From positions 27,913 to 91,912 of the forward strand of contig JAEYPF010000015.1 of NCBI GenBank assembly GCA_023411115.1: 64,000 bases of DNA. The letters run 5' to 3'. The notes beneath the pieces were generated by a model. The model ran no database searches. It saw only the letters and a list, made by a program, of their open reading frames with translations, and had not been told where the DNA came from. Both the position numbers and the translations under genes were made by a program. This DNA comes from Methanobacteriota archaeon. Its GTDB lineage: Archaea > Methanobacteriota > Methanobacteria > Methanobacteriales > Methanobacteriaceae. Position 1 is the stretch's first letter. Every line of letters starts with the position of its first letter. Below are positions 17,873 to 27,424 of this stretch, one piece after another.

Positions 17873-17983
17873 CTGTTTTAAATTTAAAAATTTTCTTCCG
17901 TTTCTATTTTATAATAATTTATTTATTCAATTGATCAAAATAATCATGTGACTTTTTTATTAATTTCCTTTTGGAGATAATAT

Positions 17984-20233
17984 ATGGAAAATCATGAAGG
18001 TCAATTCAGGGAAATCTTTGATAGATCACCTACTGGAATCCTTTTTTATGATAAAGAAGGTAGACTAATTAATGCCAATCAATCTGCTTTAAAAATAGCA
18101 GAAAATTCTTCTTTAGATATTTGTATTGGGGCTAATTTATTTGATAATCTGCATGTTGCTTCAAGAAAGGAAAAATTGCTTAAAAACGGATTAATTAGAT
18201 TTAAAGACTCCTTGAATTTTGATAATACTAAGGAAATAAGTATTCAAACAAAATCAGAAACGGTTTTTATTGGATGTACAGTATCTGTTACTGCTTCTGG
18301 ATTTTTAATGGAAATTAAAGATATTACTGAATACTTAAAGACTAAAAAAGCATTAATAAAAAGCGAAACTCGTTTTCATTCTTTATATGAGAATAGTTTT
18401 GATGCTATTCTTTTAACAAAGCCCGATGGTAGTATTCTTGCTGCTAATCCTGCAGCAGAGAAAATGTTCGATATGAGTGAAGAAGAAATTATAATGGCAG
18501 GTAGAAAGGGCATCGTTGTAGACGAAAGAGTAAAACGTTTTGTTAAAGAAAGGGCAGAAAATGGTAAAGTCCAGATAGAATTAACACATAAACGAAAGGA
18601 TGGTTCGGTATTCCCTGCTGAAGTTACTTCAAATCTTTTTACAGACGTTGATGGAACTGTTAAGGCCAGTACAATAATAAGGGATATCACCAAACGCAAA
18701 AAATTAGAGGAAGATTTAAGGCAAGCAAAGGATTATTTTGAAGAACAAGTTCAAGAACGTACCAAAGAGCTTAATATTACAATAGACTCCATTGCAGATG
18801 GAGTTGTTATTTGCAACAGGAAAGGAGATATAGTACAGATTAACGATGTTGCAAGAATGTATTATGAAAATATTCGCCTTAGTTCTAAAGATAATTTAAA
18901 GGAACGTGTAGAGAAATACAGGTGGTTCTATTCAGATGGCACGCCTGTAACAGCTGAAAATGTTCCTATTTTTCGAGCTTTGCAAGGTGAGGTTATAAAA
19001 GATGTGGATTTATATTTAAATAACTCTGAGGGATTTAAATGGCTTACAGCATCTGCAGTGCCTCTTTATGATAAAACTGGTTCATTGTTTGGGGGAGTAT
19101 TAACTTTTAATGATACTACAGAACGTAAAGTGGGTGAAGAGAAGCTTAAAGAGACTTTAAATGAACTTTCCGATCTTTATAATAATGCCCCATGTGGTTA
19201 TCATTCCCTTGATGGGGATGGTTATTTTGTACAGATCAATGATACTGAATTAAATTGGTTGGGATATTCAAGGGAAGAGATCATTGGAAAGAAAAAATTC
19301 ACAGATATAATTACAGAAGAAAGTGTTAACGTATTTGAAAAAAATTTCCCTGGTTTTAAAGAGCGTGGAGATGTTTACGAATTAAAATTTGACATGGTCC
19401 GGAAAAATGGTTCTGTTTTGCCGGTTCTTTTAAGTGCTACATCCCTTAGAGATTCTTCTGGAAAATATGTTATGAGTAGATCTACTTTATTTGATATTAC
19501 TGAACGTGAAAAGAGCGAGAAAGAACTTAAAATACTACTTAATGAATTAAAACGTTCCAATGAAGAACTTCAACAATTTGCATACGTATCTTCGCATGAT
19601 TTGCAGGAGCCGCTGCGGACCATAGCAAGTTTCACTCAATTACTGGAAAGGCGCTATAAAGGTAAATTAGATGAAGATGCTGATGAGTTCATAGATTATA
19701 TTGTTGATGCTGCAATACGAATGAAACAGCAAATTGAAGATTTACTGGAATATTCACGTGTTACAACATCCGGGGCTAAATTTAAACATATTAATACAGA
19801 TTCTATTTTAAATGAAGCTATCAGTAATCTTAAAAATTCCATAGATGAAAATAACGCAAAAATAATCCGTGATCCTTTGCCTGATGTAATTGCTGATGAG
19901 GATCAGTTAATTAGAGTTTTTCAAAATCTTATAAGCAATGCTATTAAATATAGAAAACCCGATGAACCTCCAAGAGTTCATATTTCAGCTTATAAAGAAA
20001 GTAATGAATATGTGTTTAGTGTACAGGATAATGGGATTGGAATAGGTAAACAATATTTAGAAAGAATTTTCAGGATATTTCAACGTTTACATACAATAGA
20101 TGAGTATCAGGGAACAGGAATTGGATTATCAGTAGTTAAAAGAGTAATTGACCGTCATGGTGGGCGTATTTGGGTTGAATCTGAATTAGGTGAAGGTTCT
20201 GTCTTTTACTTTACCGTACCGATAAAGAATTAA
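17984..20233 (+). CDS. Multi-PAS sensor histidine kinase
   Basis: A soluble 749-aa kinase with no clear membrane segment. Four PAS units in order: about 5-115 (FDRSPTGILFYDKEGRL), 125-245 (NSFDAILLTKPDGSI), 265-385 (after a coiled coil; IADGVVICNRKGD) and 395-510 (NAPCGYHSLDGDGYF). The dimerisation/phospho-acceptor helix is SSHDLQEPLRTI. The ATPase domain shows QNLISNAIKY, DNGIGIG and GTGIGLSVVKR. GGAGAT precedes the ATG. No response regulator is adjacent; single-domain regulators such as the one at 1651 commonly pair with such kinases in methanogens. Confidence 0.93.
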   Translation: MENHEGQFREIFDRSPTGILFYDKEGRLINANQSALKIAENSSLDICIGANLFDNLHVASRKEKLLKNGLIRFKDSLNFDNTKEISIQTKSETVFIGCTVSVTASGFLMEIKDITEYLKTKKALIKSETRFHSLYENSFDAILLTKPDGSILAANPAAEKMFDMSEEEIIMAGRKGIVVDERVKRFVKERAENGKVQIELTHKRKDGSVFPAEVTSNLFTDVDGTVKASTIIRDITKRKKLEEDLRQAKDYFEEQVQERTKELNITIDSIADGVVICNRKGDIVQINDVARMYYENIRLSSKDNLKERVEKYRWFYSDGTPVTAENVPIFRALQGEVIKDVDLYLNNSEGFKWLTASAVPLYDKTGSLFGGVLTFNDTTERKVGEEKLKETLNELSDLYNNAPCGYHSLDGDGYFVQINDTELNWLGYSREEIIGKKKFTDIITEESVNVFEKNFPGFKERGDVYELKFDMVRKNGSVLPVLLSATSLRDSSGKYVMSRSTLFDITEREKSEKELKILLNELKRSNEELQQFAYVSSHDLQEPLRTIASFTQLLERRYKGKLDEDADEFIDYIVDAAIRMKQQIEDLLEYSRVTTSGAKFKHINTDSILNEAISNLKNSIDENNAKIIRDPLPDVIADEDQLIRVFQNLISNAIKYRKPDEPPRVHISAYKESNEYVFSVQDNGIGIGKQYLERIFRIFQRLHTIDEYQGTGIGLSVVKRVIDRHGGRIWVESELGEGSVFYFTVPIKN

Positions 20234-20267
20234 ATTTTAATAGTAAAATTGTATTATTTTATTCTAG

Positions 20268-20549
20268 CTAGAGTGTTTTAGCAACTTCACCAAATGGCAC
20301 TACTTCCCTTATCTCAACTTCCATGGGTCCAAAGAATTTTTTAACATCATCTGGACTTTCTGCACTTACAATAAAATATCCATGATGCATTGATTGCTCT
20401 TTTGGACAGCTTACATAGGCACTTTCTAAATTAACATTATATTTTTTCATGTTTTCCTTTGAAAAAATTTCTTTAAGCATTTCCACCCCTTCATCTGTTT
20501 TGAGCGGGCATTTTTCAGATTCATGTTTGTGGGTTGCAGAAAATAACAT
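20268..20549 (-). CDS. Small alpha/beta protein, DUF3303-like
   Basis: A 93-aa protein starting MLFSATHKHESEKCPLKTDE, with YFIVSAESPDDVKKFFGP in its second half. The beta-alpha-beta rhythm and the SAESPDDVKKFF phrase resemble dimeric alpha/beta-barrel (ferredoxin-like) proteins of the DUF3303 type, whose function is unknown. A strong GAGGTGA lies before the ATG on the minus strand. It is convergent with the PAS kinase. Family assignment is moderate; the reading frame itself is secure. Confidence 0.7.
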   Translation of the reverse strand: MLFSATHKHESEKCPLKTDEGVEMLKEIFSKENMKKYNVNLESAYVSCPKEQSMHHGYFIVSAESPDDVKKFFGPMEVEIREVVPFGEVAKTL

Positions 20550-20669
20550 AAAATCACCTCAACTTATTACTAAGTTTTTTGGGATATTTAATTTTATAGC
20601 AACGACGCATTACTTAAATATCATGTTGACAGATTAATTTTAGATTATCTATTTTTTTCAAGTGATTTC

Positions 20670-21506
20670 ATGAACGCATATCTAGAGATTATAAGGCCAG
20701 GAAACGCGGTAATGGCTGTCATAGCAGTGCTTTTGGTCATGCTTATAAGCGGAGACTTTACTTTAAATGCATTTTTAGCATGTTTTGTTGTATTTATTAT
20801 AACTGGGGCAGGTAATGCAATAAACGATTATTTTGACCATAAAATAGATGCCATCAACAAACCAAAAAGGCCCATTCCATCTGGAAGAATTTCATTGAAG
20901 GCTGCGGGTATTTACTCCGTGTCATTATTTGTCATAGGCATAGTCATTGCTTTTCTAATTGGTATCTTACCTGGAATTATAGCCCTTTTAACTTCAATTG
21001 TACTGATTTTATACGCATATAATCTTAAAAAAATGCTTCTTGTTGGAAACATTGGTGTTTCATTTCTTACAGGGCTTACTTTTGTTTTTGGAGGGGTAGT
21101 TGTTGGTTTAGTAACTACATCTATCTTTTTGGGTGTATATGCATTCTTGATGACAATGGCTCGTGAAATTGTAAAAGACATGGAAGATGTAGAAGGAGAT
21201 AAAAATGAGGGGGCAAGTACATTGCCAATAATCTATGGGATGAAAACATCATCAATTCTTGCAGCATCCTTCATGGTAATTGCAAGTGTCACCAGTCCTG
21301 TGCTTTATTTTATAGGTATTTTCAATATATTTTATCTAGCACCACTTATGGTTGCAATTGTGGTCTTTCTGATATCTGCAGCGTCAATATTAAAGGATCA
21401 ATCTACTTTAAATACTGCAAAGATTTCAAAAAGGATTAAAATAGGTATGGGAATAATATTTGTGGCATTTGCAGTTGGATCTCCATTTTTAGCCTCTCTA
21501 ATTTAA
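20670..21506 (+). CDS. Digeranylgeranylglyceryl phosphate synthase (UbiA family)
   Basis: Membrane prenyltransferase that adds the second geranylgeranyl chain to GGGP in archaeal ether-lipid synthesis. The 278-aa protein has about eight membrane helices. The two Asp-rich motifs are NDYFDHKID with the adjacent KPKRPIPSG, and DMEDVEGDKNEG. The KPKRPIPSG phrase is typical of the DGGGP synthase group, unlike the quinone-type UbiA pair at 49670 and 50643. GTGAT lies 3 nt before the ATG. It is followed closely by trmO. Confidence 0.92.
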   Translation: MNAYLEIIRPGNAVMAVIAVLLVMLISGDFTLNAFLACFVVFIITGAGNAINDYFDHKIDAINKPKRPIPSGRISLKAAGIYSVSLFVIGIVIAFLIGILPGIIALLTSIVLILYAYNLKKMLLVGNIGVSFLTGLTFVFGGVVVGLVTTSIFLGVYAFLMTMAREIVKDMEDVEGDKNEGASTLPIIYGMKTSSILAASFMVIASVTSPVLYFIGIFNIFYLAPLMVAIVVFLISAASILKDQSTLNTAKISKRIKIGMGIIFVAFAVGSPFLASLI

Positions 21507-21547
21507 AACCGCAATTTTTAACTATTTTTGATGATATAATTGAATAT

Positions 21548-21943
21548 ATGAATTTCAAACCAATAGGAATCATAAATTCTCCCTATAAAATAAAGGGCAA
21601 TTCTCCTCACCAGGGCCGTTTTTCAGAGCAGTTAAGTAAAATAACTATTTTTGATGAATATAAAGATGCATTACTTGATATTGATCGCTATAAGCATTAT
21701 TTTATTCTTTACTTACTTGACAAAGTTAAAGATTATAGGCTCAAAGTGATTCCTCATGGGAAAGGAACTGAAAGGGGCTTATTTTCTACTAGAGCTCCTG
21801 TTCGCCCAAACCCAATAGGTTTATGCCTTGTTGAGGTGATTAAATCGGAAGAAAATGTTCTCACCGTAAAATGGTTGGATGCCCTGGATGGATCTCCTTT
21901 ACTTGATATTAAACCGTTTTGGCCTGAAGTGGACTGCATATAG
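21548..21943 (+). CDS. trmO: tRNA m6t6A37 methyltransferase TrmO
   Basis: A 131-aa SAM-dependent enzyme of the TrmO/TsaA (UPF0066) family, which N6-methylates t6A37 in certain tRNAs. It forms the unusual single-sheeted beta-barrel fold. Conserved features: the N-terminal PIGIINSPYK, SPHQGRF, then STRAPVRPNPIGL and LDALDGSPLLDIKP. It corresponds to the minimal archaeal form without the bacterial C-terminal extension. No ribosome site is obvious. Confidence 0.93.
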   Translation: MNFKPIGIINSPYKIKGNSPHQGRFSEQLSKITIFDEYKDALLDIDRYKHYFILYLLDKVKDYRLKVIPHGKGTERGLFSTRAPVRPNPIGLCLVEVIKSEENVLTVKWLDALDGSPLLDIKPFWPEVDCI

Positions 21944-22009
21944 TATTGAACATTTGATAAATTCAGCCTTAAAATGCTTAAAAGATGGATAACATAATAA
22001 ATAGGGGGA

Positions 22010-22738
22010 ATGAATATGGCACCTAGTGATAATGAAATGAAAATAAAGATACTTAAAAACGGCCCATATATGGTTTCGGGGAGCGTTCCATTAATTGAAG
22101 AGATAATGACAACAAATGAAGAGGGACATGTGTGTGAATGGCGTAAAGGTGTCCAATATCCACTTAAAGAAAGATATACAATTTGTAGATGTGGGGCATC
22201 CAAAAATAAACCCTTCTGTGACGGTACACATATTAAAATTAACTTTGACGGAACTGAAACAGCAAATAAAGAGAATTACATGGATAGGGCTCGAAAGCTT
22301 GAAACAAAAGATTTTATACTGAACGATGTCTGGGATCTATGCGATCATTCTCGATTTTGCCTTAGAGGCGGAGGTATAAGGGAATTATTGAAATCTGAAA
22401 ATCCAGAAGACATTGAGCTTGCAGTTGAAGAAGCTAAAAGCTGTCCATCTGGGCGTCTTGTGTTATGGGACAAAAAGACAGGTAAACCAGTTGAACCTGA
22501 ATTTGAAAAGTCTATAGTTCTGGTCAACGATCCGCAGAAAAAATGTGATGGGCCAGTATGGGTGAGGGGTGGAATCCCAATAGAATCTGTAGATGGGAGC
22601 ACTTATGAGGTCCGAAATAGGGTTACACTTTGTAGATGTGGGAAATCAGAGAATAAACCATTTTGTGACGGCCGACACTGGATGACTGCCGAAGAAAAAC
22701 AGGCATTCAGGGATAAATGGGTCTCTCCTGAAGATTAA
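22010..22738 (+). CDS. CDGSH iron-sulfur protein with two CDGSH domains
   Basis: A 242-aa protein carrying two CDGSH motifs, CRCGASKNKPFCDGTH (about 61-76) and CRCGKSENKPFCDGRH near the C-terminus. Each ligates a labile [2Fe-2S] cluster through three Cys and one His. Between them, DLCDHSRFCLRGG and SCPSGRL match the divergent 4Fe-4S mono-cluster domain often fused to CDGSH. The role is unknown; such clusters can transfer Fe-S or electrons. The ATG may be 22010 (MNMAPSD) or 22016, with AGGGGGAA just upstream. Confidence 0.92.
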   Translation: MNMAPSDNEMKIKILKNGPYMVSGSVPLIEEIMTTNEEGHVCEWRKGVQYPLKERYTICRCGASKNKPFCDGTHIKINFDGTETANKENYMDRARKLETKDFILNDVWDLCDHSRFCLRGGGIRELLKSENPEDIELAVEEAKSCPSGRLVLWDKKTGKPVEPEFEKSIVLVNDPQKKCDGPVWVRGGIPIESVDGSTYEVRNRVTLCRCGKSENKPFCDGRHWMTAEEKQAFRDKWVSPED

Positions 22739-22792
22739 TTCACTAATTTTTTAATATTTTATTTCTTGTACTTTTTTAAACTTATTTAGATT

Positions 22793-24484
22793 CTAGTATT
22801 TTCCACTTTCAAAGGCATCAAGTGCCTCATGTACATTCTCATAAATATTGTTCTCACCTATAAGGTCAGTCAGCCCTAAATGGTCGAATTCTTCTTTCAA
22901 TTCGGGTAACATTGAGGTTAATGCGAATTTGATATTTCTTGAGTCTAAATCATGATATAAATCCCTGAACATCTCTGCAGATGTATAATCAATTCCTGAG
23001 AACCCTGCAGTATTTAACACAAATAATTTAAGGGGAGGATCGGCTGCATCTACCAGTGCAAGCACTTCTTCACGTAATTTATCAGAATTAGCGAAGTACA
23101 GGTCACGATTAAACCGATATATAATTAGGCCGGGTTCACTTGATTCGCCAATTTTAATAGGTTTAAAAACCCATGCTCCATGTTTGTCCCTTGCAAAAAT
23201 ACTGTTGGTAGGCCTGTAACTATGACTTAAATGTAAAATAACAGAAAGGACAATTGAAAGCAGTATTCCCCACAATACGCCCATGATAATTACTGTGGCA
23301 GCTGCAATCAAAGCTAAAAAATATTCTGCTTTTACTTTACTGCGAATGTCCTTTAAATTGGATATATCGATCATTGTGATACCAATTAAAAAAACAATGC
23401 TTGCTAGAGTTGCATTTGGCAGCAAAGACATTGGTTTTGTGAGAAATAGAATGACTACCAAAACTGCGGCAGCTGTTACAAGTGAAGCCATCTGGCTGCG
23501 GCTTCCAGCGTCATCAACTATTTCTGTCTTTGTCGGACTGCCGTTTACCACGAATGTGCCTGTTAACCATGCGGATGCGTTGGCAAGCCCAAGAGCAAAA
23601 AAATCCTTATCTTCATCTGCACTTTCTGAGTAGCGAATTGCAAAAGCCCGGGAAGTAGCAGCACTCTGGGATAGTATTATTACAAAACTGGCGACCGTAG
23701 CTATCATTAATGTGGGCAAAACACTTATATCCAGAACGGGCATTGAAAAACTTGGAAGTCCTGTAGGCACATTACCTAAAACAGAGATCCCTATCCCTTC
23801 AAAATTAAACAAAAAGCTCGCTATAACTGTACCTATAACTGCTATTAGTGCTCCGGGAATTTTATGAGAAATACGGCGAGTTCCAACAATTAATGCCACT
23901 ACAATTGCAGATATTATAAGTGTAAGTATGTTAATTTGTGATAAATGTGTTATAACGTTAATCAATTGGGGAATGGTGTTTAAACCACCTTCGCCCGGTA
24001 TTCCGAGCATATTTGAAAGCTGACTTACAGCAACCTGGATTCCAACTCCAGATAGAAAACCAACTAAAACTGTTCTGGACATGAAATTAGCTATAAACCC
24101 AAGACGAAGCACACGTGCTAAAATTAGAAAAACTGCGCATAACAGGGCAACTGTAGATGCCAGTGCAACATAATTTGGGCTCCCCAGTGCAGCGACTGAA
24201 ACTAAAGTACCGGATAAAATTGCCGCAGTTGCTGAATCAGCGCCAACTATTAAATGGCGTGAGGAACAGAAAAGAGCGAATATGGCAAGTGGAAGTAAAA
24301 TAGTATAAAGCCCTGTGATAATGGGCATTCCAGCTATCTTGGCATATCCCATAACCTCTGGAATTCCAACTGCAGCCAATATTAGTCCTGCTATAATTTC
24401 AGAAGCTAATGTTGCTTTAAGAGGCAATACTCCTTCCAGGAGCAACTTATTTTTGGAGGTTATTTTTTGTTTAATATCTTTCAT
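22793..24484 (-). CDS. SulP-family anion transporter with STAS domain
   Basis: A 563-aa SLC26/SulP transporter. The first 420 or so residues form the transmembrane transport domain; the family entry motif appears in VGIPEVMGYAKIAGMPIITG. The C-terminal STAS domain begins after the last helix and carries LNTAGFSGIDYTSAEMFRD. The transported anion (sulfate, bicarbonate, molybdate or others) cannot be told from sequence. It ends convergently with the CDGSH gene. It lies next to, and diverges from, a sulfite-reductase-like gene, so sulfate or sulfite is a reasonable guess. Confidence 0.93.
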   Translation of the reverse strand: MKDIKQKITSKNKLLLEGVLPLKATLASEIIAGLILAAVGIPEVMGYAKIAGMPIITGLYTILLPLAIFALFCSSRHLIVGADSATAAILSGTLVSVAALGSPNYVALASTVALLCAVFLILARVLRLGFIANFMSRTVLVGFLSGVGIQVAVSQLSNMLGIPGEGGLNTIPQLINVITHLSQINILTLIISAIVVALIVGTRRISHKIPGALIAVIGTVIASFLFNFEGIGISVLGNVPTGLPSFSMPVLDISVLPTLMIATVASFVIILSQSAATSRAFAIRYSESADEDKDFFALGLANASAWLTGTFVVNGSPTKTEIVDDAGSRSQMASLVTAAAVLVVILFLTKPMSLLPNATLASIVFLIGITMIDISNLKDIRSKVKAEYFLALIAAATVIIMGVLWGILLSIVLSVILHLSHSYRPTNSIFARDKHGAWVFKPIKIGESSEPGLIIYRFNRDLYFANSDKLREEVLALVDAADPPLKLFVLNTAGFSGIDYTSAEMFRDLYHDLDSRNIKFALTSMLPELKEEFDHLGLTDLIGENNIYENVHEALDAFESGKY

Positions 24485-24809
24485 ATTCTCTTTTTAATCG
24501 TTTAATTATGTATTTTAATTAAAATGTGAATAAGAGATATTGTAACAGATAGTGAATACTATATTTCATTAATTATTGTATAGAGAGTCAAAGAACTTAT
24601 GTATCCTTTATATTAATATTGTTTTTATTTGAGATAACCATTACTGCTATTTTTAATCATCATTATTTGATTATATTTTAATATAAATTTATAAATGGGC
24701 TTTTATGACTTATTTAATGGTTTATAATTATTATTTGCCCTATAGATCACATTTAATATTTTTAAAATATAACATATTGTTATGATAACCATTGGAGGCT
24801 GATTTTAAA
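24485..24809. other. Divergent promoter region between SulP and the sulfite-reductase-like gene
   Basis: About 325 nt of AT-rich DNA. A TATA-like run near 24755-24775 lies at a plausible distance for the rightward gene, whose GGAGG begins at 24794. I see no convincing operator dyad. Confidence 0.4.
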
Positions 24810-25469
24810 ATGGTAGAAAATATTCCAGAAAAAGGTGCAGTGGTCCAAAAAGACAGAAAAACTTATGCTATAATTCCATATACTCCTGGAGGTCTGATTG
24901 ATCCATCTACGTTAAGAAAAATAGCTGATGTGGCTGAAAAATATGATGCAAAAGCGCTTAAAATGACCTCTGAACATAGAATTGCCATTATTGGTGTTGA
25001 ATTTGAAGATATTGATAAGATCTGGGAAGATCTTGATATGAAACCTGGTGGATTCCTTGGTAAAAAGGTTAGGCCAGCTAAATTCTGTGTTGGGGCTACT
25101 TACTGTAAGTTTGGAAAGCAGAATACCATGAAAATAGGAATGGATATTGACCAGGATTTTATGGGGATGGAGTTACCCAATAAAATAAAGATTGGGATTT
25201 CAGGATGTCCTAATTCATGTGCTGAACCTGCAGTTAGAGATATTGGTCTTATTGGAACTAAAAATGGGTGGAAACTCATGGTTGGTGGAAACTGCGGGAT
25301 AAAACCTAAAATAGGGCAAGTAATAGCCAAAAATTTATCAGATAATGATGTTAAAGAGATCATAGGTAAGATTATAACTTATTATAAAGAGAGTGAAGAA
25401 AGAAAGCGATTGGGCTGGTTTATAGATGAAATAGGTTTTGATAAATTCAAAGAAGAGGTACTTCCTTAA
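24810..25469 (+). CDS. Small sulfite/nitrite reductase-like siroheme protein (DSR-LP type)
   Basis: A 219-aa member of the nitrite/sulfite reductase superfamily. After a ferredoxin-like half domain, the cysteine set C93-x5-C99 (CVGATYC) and C133-x3-C137 (CPNSC) ligates a siroheme-coupled [4Fe-4S] cluster. It lacks a fused ferredoxin or F420 domain, as in the small group of dissimilatory-sulfite-reductase-like proteins common in methanogens, whose physiological role is not settled. ATG 24810 follows GGAGG by 11 nt. Its neighbour is the SulP transporter on the other strand. Confidence 0.88.
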   Translation: MVENIPEKGAVVQKDRKTYAIIPYTPGGLIDPSTLRKIADVAEKYDAKALKMTSEHRIAIIGVEFEDIDKIWEDLDMKPGGFLGKKVRPAKFCVGATYCKFGKQNTMKIGMDIDQDFMGMELPNKIKIGISGCPNSCAEPAVRDIGLIGTKNGWKLMVGGNCGIKPKIGQVIAKNLSDNDVKEIIGKIITYYKESEERKRLGWFIDEIGFDKFKEEVLP

Positions 25470-25528
25470 CTTCAGTTTTACATAATAAATTAAATGGAAA
25501 ATGGTTGGTTATTCATTTTTAAAGTTGA

Positions 25529-25672
25529 GGAAATTGAAAATTTCCGAACATTCGGAAATCAGAGATTTCCGATGCCCCGAAATCGTAGATTTCGTGAGCA
25601 TTAAAAAATTTTCAATTTTTTAAAGTTGAGAAAATCTTCGATTTTCGAACCTTAAAAATCTATGATTTTTAA
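25529..25672. repeat. Palindromic element array C at the end of ABC operon 1
   Basis: Six tandem hairpins with tiny loops: GGAAATT-GAA-AATTTCC (25529-25545), GGAAATC-AGA-GATTTCC, GAAATC-GTA-GATTTC, AAAAATT-TTC-AATTTTT, AAAATC-TTC-GATTTT, and TTAAAAATC-TAT-GATTTTTAA (25652-25672). Linkers AAGTTGAG and CGAACC alternate. The last hairpin covers the TAA of the ABC ATPase gene, so on the minus strand the array begins right at the operon's 3' end. Confidence 0.75.
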
Positions 25673-26337
25673 AGTTCATAACCAGCTATATTTCCATCCT
25701 GCATTTTAATGACTTCTTTCGCGTATTCTGCAGATAATGGGTTGTGAGTTACAGCTACAATGGTTAACCCATCTTCCTCATTTAATTCCCTGATTAATTC
25801 CATTATTTTTTTGGTGTTTTCTGTATCCAGTTCTCCTGTGGGCTCATCAGCCAGTAAAAGTGATGGATCATTTGCAAGTGCACGAGCGATTGACACTCGC
25901 TGCTGTTCACCACCTGAAAGCTGTGTGTGGTAACGGTCATATTTATCGGACAACCCCACTCTGTCCAGCAGTTGTTTTGCTTTTTTGGAATTTGGGGATA
26001 GCATAGGTAGCATTACGTTTTCAATGGCTGTAAGCTGCGGCATCAGGTTAAATCTTTGGAATATAAATCCAATATTTTCTCTTCGTAGTTTTGCCTGTTC
26101 TTTATTTGAATAATCTTTGATATTCTTTCCATGCATTAGCACAGTTCCCTTTGTTGGTGTGTCAAGTATTCCTGCTAAATGGAGCAGTGTTGATTTTCCG
26201 GAACCTGAAGGACCCATCAAGGCTATAAAAGAGCCTTCGTGTACAACCAGGTTAACACCACGGAGAGCCTGTATGTCTTCTTCTCCCATTTTATATGTTT
26301 TCCAGACATGGTTGAATTCAAGTACTTCATTATTCAT
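25669..26337 (-). CDS. ABC transporter ATPase, MacB/LolD type (copy 1)
   Basis: Nucleotide-binding subunit of a MacB/LolCDE/FtsE-type (type VII) ABC transporter, 222 aa. Walker A GPSGSGKST, signature LSGGEQQR and Walker B LLLADEPTGELD are all intact. The family uses ATP to work a periplasmic permease lever rather than to pass substrates through the membrane; exported peptides and lipoproteins are typical cargo. The start lies inside the end of the permease gene (8-nt overlap), with its own GGAGG. A close paralogue sits at 30001. Confidence 0.94.
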   Translation of the reverse strand: MNNEVLEFNHVWKTYKMGEEDIQALRGVNLVVHEGSFIALMGPSGSGKSTLLHLAGILDTPTKGTVLMHGKNIKDYSNKEQAKLRRENIGFIFQRFNLMPQLTAIENVMLPMLSPNSKKAKQLLDRVGLSDKYDRYHTQLSGGEQQRVSIARALANDPSLLLADEPTGELDTENTKKIMELIRELNEEDGLTIVAVTHNPLSAEYAKEVIKMQDGNIAGYEL

Positions 26338-27424
26338 ATCTCAATGCCTCCACTACGTTTAATCTGGATGCTCTCCATGCAGGATATAAACCTGCTAGAA
26401 TACTTAAAATTGTAGCTCCACCAATTACTGCAGCGACCAGCCATAATGGCAACATTTGTGCAAGTTTTATATTTGCTAGACCATACTCTGCTCCAAATAA
26501 TGAAATTCCAACTTGTAATAGGACTGCAGCTACAATTACACCAGCTATAGCAGATATAAATCCAATTAATCCCGCTTCTGAAAGTATGCTTCCCAGTATT
26601 TCTCTGTTTGTAAAGCCTATTGCTTTTAATACCCCTATTTCGCGTGTTCTTTCGGATACGTTAACCAGCATAATGTTAACAATACTTATAACTCCAACCA
26701 GAAGCGCAACACTAGCAATGGCACCAACAAAAAGAGTTACAGTTTTCATTATATCATCAATCTGTTTACTGACATCAGTTTTTGTTAAAGCACTTATACC
26801 ACTTATAGAACCTTCTATATCCTTTTTTACAGTATCGGGATCGCCTTTAGTACTGGCTGTGATACTGGATACTTTATTGCTGTTCATTGGAAGAGCTTTA
26901 TTAATATCCATAAACACAATTCCAGTGCCACCATCCCCTCCTTCATTAGTTGTTCCAGTTACCTTAAGTTTCTGGTTTTTAATGGTTATATCGCTTCCAA
27001 TTTTGTATCCGAACTGATCAACAATTGTCTTGCTGACAACAACGCCGGGCGTTCCATTGATTTTTATCTGATTCCAGTCGCTCATTCCCATAACGACAAT
27101 GGGCATATTATTCATTTCTGTGTTGAACTGGGTTGTTTTTTTAACATTGTAAAGCTGAGGCATTCCTTCTATTTTGGTGACAGTCTTAGGATCTATGAAT
27201 GAATCACCTGTAGATCCTGTAAACCCTGATCCACCAGAACTATTTGTTATTGTAACATCTCCCATCATGGAATCGGTTTGTTCCTTCATATAAGATGTCA
27301 TCCCTGTACCAATACCCATAAGACTAACCAGGGCAGTTACTCCGATTACTATTCCTAACATGGTTAAAGCACTTCTGAGTTTTCTTCTTTTAAAATTTTT
27401 TAACGATAACTTGTAAATACTCAT
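26330..27424 (-). CDS. ABC transporter permease, MacB/FtsX type (copy 1)
   Basis: A 364-aa permease with the MacB layout: TM1 after KNFKRRKLRSALTMLGI, a large extracellular MacB_PCD domain (about 50-230), then three C-terminal helices containing RTREIGVLKAIGFTNREIL (FtsX motif). It ends WRASRLNVVEALRYE. The 4-TM topology suits export or extrusion from the outer membrane face, here the cell surface. GGAGG lies before the ATG. It is translationally coupled to its ATPase. A copy with the same architecture is encoded at 30653. Confidence 0.94.
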   Translation of the reverse strand: MSIYKLSLKNFKRRKLRSALTMLGIVIGVTALVSLMGIGTGMTSYMKEQTDSMMGDVTITNSSGGSGFTGSTGDSFIDPKTVTKIEGMPQLYNVKKTTQFNTEMNNMPIVVMGMSDWNQIKINGTPGVVVSKTIVDQFGYKIGSDITIKNQKLKVTGTTNEGGDGGTGIVFMDINKALPMNSNKVSSITASTKGDPDTVKKDIEGSISGISALTKTDVSKQIDDIMKTVTLFVGAIASVALLVGVISIVNIMLVNVSERTREIGVLKAIGFTNREILGSILSEAGLIGFISAIAGVIVAAVLLQVGISLFGAEYGLANIKLAQMLPLWLVAAVIGGATILSILAGLYPAWRASRLNVVEALRYE

